8,922 bases of DNA from Salibacteraceae bacterium (GTDB lineage: Bacteria > Bacteroidota > Bacteroidia > Flavobacteriales_G > Salibacteraceae). Shown here piece after piece: positions 7,939 through 8,922 of the stretch; within the stretch, counting starts at the first letter, position 1, and the number at the start of each line of letters is the position of its first letter. The stretch covers positions 1 to 8,922 of the forward strand of contig JALRDM010000244.1 in assembly GCA_023262195.1 (NCBI GenBank). The letters are read 5' to 3'. The notes under the pieces are model-generated. The model was not told where the DNA came from and made no database searches. It worked only from the letters and a program-made list of their open reading frames with translations. Position numbers and translations under genes: made by a program.

Positions 7939-8334
7939 TTATTTCCATTCGCCTTTTTGACATCCTTCTGCTTCTTTTTCTCTGTTTAACTGAGTAAGTG
8001 ATTTTTTGTCATCTGAACCGCTAGTGTAATATCTTTTTCCTTCCTTGGTTGTGTAACATATTTGCACATACAAACCAAAAATTTCATCAAACTCTCTCTC
8101 AATAGTACTAACATTTTTTCTCCCCGTCAAAGAAATCTTACCTGATCCTATTTTTTCTCTTACGTCTGACAAGGTTTTATCTATATCCAGTCTATGTATA
8201 GTTTCTCCCCTTTTAGCCTTTAATGCCATATCCGAAGAATGTATATTTATTCTTAAATGTGGAAAGTGATCATTAAACTGCTTCATCAGGGTTTTTAATT
8301 TTTTTGACCCTGTGGTGGTAACTTCTCTTGCCAT
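7939..8334 (-). CDS. Small two-module protein A of a tandem paralogous array, function unknown
   Basis: The protein has 131 residues from the ATG at 8332-8334 to the TAA at 7939-7941, with no signal peptide or membrane segment; it is lysine-rich and probably cytoplasmic. It consists of two diverged copies of one module. The first (about 4-58) contains KKLKTLMKQF and F20/F24. The second (about 66-117) contains KNVSTIEREF and F82/F86. Each copy reads as a short strand, an amphipathic helix with Phe-x3-Phe, a second strand, then a Thr-Leu or Ser-Leu motif opening another helix. The N-terminal module resembles the N-terminal module of the next gene upstream (KKLKT, then Lys-x-Phe-x3-Phe). The start lies 6 bp after the stop of that gene, so the two are probably co-transcribed and perhaps translationally coupled. 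Similar small Bacteroidota hypothetical proteins come to mind, but I cannot name a family or function. Confidence 0.85.
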   Translation of the reverse strand: MAREVTTTGSKKLKTLMKQFNDHFPHLRINIHSSDMALKAKRGETIHRLDIDKTLSDVREKIGSGKISLTGRKNVSTIEREFDEIFGLYVQICYTTKEGKRYYTSGSDDKKSLTQLNREKEAEGCQKGEWK

Positions 8335-8340
8335 TTTAAA

Positions 8341-8709
8341 CTATTTTTTTGCATCTCTCCTTGCATCACCAAGGGTAGAATCATCATTAATTAAATGCTT
8401 GCCTGATTTATCTTTTACTTGAACTTTGGTGCCAAAAGTTGATTTAAAAAGCTTTTCAACTTCTTTTACTTTCATATTCCCTTTGATCTTAATTTCTTCA
8501 TCTGAAGTAGTATCTACTTCCATACTAGTCTTTTGATTCAACTTAGCCAGAGTTAGGTCGCCATCTGCAATCATATTCCCTTTATAGAACACTAGGGTAA
8601 GTTCAAAACTGTTTTTAAACTCCTTGCTAATTGTTTTAAGTTTTTTATTACCTGCAACTGAAAATTCACTTGAATTAAAACTGTCAATTATATTATTAAA
8701 TATTCCCAT
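8341..8709 (-). CDS. Small two-module protein B of a tandem paralogous array, function unknown
   Basis: The protein has 122 residues from the ATG at 8707-8709 to the TAG at 8341-8343, with no signal peptide. A 14-residue lead (MGIFNNIIDSFNSS) precedes module one (about 15-60: KKLKTISKEFKNSF, with F31/F35 and TL at 53-54). A polar linker rich in Thr, Asp and Glu follows, then module two (about 72-118: GNMKVKEVEKLFKSTFG, with F88/F92 and TL at 112-113). Module two closely matches the visible part of the third gene: both carry Val-Glu-Lys-x-Phe-x3-Phe-Gly, followed by KVQ and a charged turn. The coding sequence is AT-rich (about 28% GC in two sampled lines), unlike mnmE. A strong terminator hairpin lies just 11 nt upstream of the start, so expression may need a promoter in the hairpin region or controlled read-through. 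Function is unknown. Confidence 0.85.
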   Translation of the reverse strand: MGIFNNIIDSFNSSEFSVAGNKKLKTISKEFKNSFELTLVFYKGNMIADGDLTLAKLNQKTSMEVDTTSDEEIKIKGNMKVKEVEKLFKSTFGTKVQVKDKSGKHLINDDSTLGDARRDAKK

Positions 8710-8720
8710 TTAAAATAAAT

Positions 8721-8748
8721 AAAAAAAGCTAGGAAATCAATCCTAGCT
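8721..8748 (-). terminator. Intrinsic terminator between small genes C and B
   Basis: On the minus strand an 8-bp perfect stem, AGCTAGGA and TCCTAGCT (complement of 8741-8748 and 8727-8734), encloses a 6-nt loop. It is followed at once by a run of seven or more T (8721-8727). This is a textbook intrinsic terminator, 12 nt past the stop codon of gene C and 11 nt before the start of gene B. TAGCTTTT within it is also one base off the -7 consensus TAnnTTTG, so a promoter for gene B could overlap it, though no well-spaced -33 element is seen. Confidence 0.8.
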
Positions 8749-8760
8749 ATTAACAAGTTA

Positions 8761-8922
8761 TTAACTGTTTCCAGCCTGTGTGAGTGTCATATCGTTTTTG
8801 GCGAGTTTTGATCCGTCAGCATTTTTAATCTGCACTTTAACTCCAAAAGATTCATTGAAATATTTTTCCACATTTCCAACTCGAGATCTATTTCCAATAT
8901 CTAAATCTCCTCCACTGTAATT
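8761..8922 (-). CDS. Small module protein C of the tandem array, 5' part outside the window
   Basis: An open frame runs from the right edge of the window to a TAA at 8761-8763, giving 53 residues with no start in view. It is real by homology rather than by length. The visible part is one module with GNVEKYFNESFGVKVQI, followed by a charged turn and Met-Thr-Leu-Thr. It lines up without gaps with module two of protein B: Val-Glu-Lys at the same place, Phe-x3-Phe-Gly (F22/F26 of the fragment), KVQ, Asp-Gly against Ser-Gly, and Asn-Asp-x-Thr-Leu against Asp-Asp-x-Thr-Leu. By analogy with A and B, a first module probably lies beyond the edge. Its transcript should end at the hairpin just downstream. 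Function is unknown. Confidence 0.78.
   Translation of the reverse strand, partial: NYSGGDLDIGNRSRVGNVEKYFNESFGVKVQIKNADGSKLAKNDMTLTQAGNS

Noticed and set aside
8721..8748. Reading the C-B hairpin as an insertion-sequence terminal repeat
   Set aside because: The short loop and adjoining T-run are fully explained as an intrinsic terminator, and no transposase is visible nearby.

Overview
The window comes from a member of the Bacteroidota, most likely a flavobacterial-type marine or environmental lineage. The clearest signs are a large secreted protein ending in the gliding-motility-associated (type B) sorting domain of the type IX secretion system, the near absence of Shine-Dalgarno sequences, and a nucleoid-associated protein whose sequence style is typical of that phylum. 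The genus cannot be fixed from this sequence.

Layout, left to right. (1) 2-1099 (+): 3' part of a gene for an outer-membrane lipid A deacylase-like protein (PagL / acyloxyacyl hydrolase family). (2) 1083-2054 (-): a lipoprotein with Asp-box beta-propeller repeats, overlapping gene 1 tail to tail by 17 bp. (3) 2084-3460 (+): mnmE, the tRNA U34-modification GTPase, divergent from gene 2 with only 29 bp between the two start codons. (4) 3571-6183 (+): an 870-residue secreted protein with an IgGFc-binding-like N-terminal region, PKD and Ig-like domains and a type IX sorting domain. (5) 6192-7241 (-): a full-length NdpA/YejK-type nucleoid-associated protein. (6) 7242-7938: about 700 bp with no convincing gene, containing a GC-rich hairpin, a short heptamer repeat and an AT-rich two-sided hairpin. 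(7) 7939-8922 (-): an AT-rich block with three tandem genes for small proteins that are homologous to one another; the third is cut by the window edge.

Genes 1-5 look like ordinary chromosomal genes (sampled lines of mnmE and ndpA are 45-52% GC), each serving a separate role in envelope, tRNA modification, surface adhesion or nucleoid. The right-hand end is different: sampled lines in gene B are about 28% GC. The small proteins are built from a repeated module of about 45-55 residues: two copies in each complete protein and one in the visible part of the third. I do not know a function for this module. A clear intrinsic terminator sits 11 nt in front of the start codon of the middle gene, so the three genes are not a simple uninterrupted operon. 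This array is the part of the window most likely to hold something undescribed.
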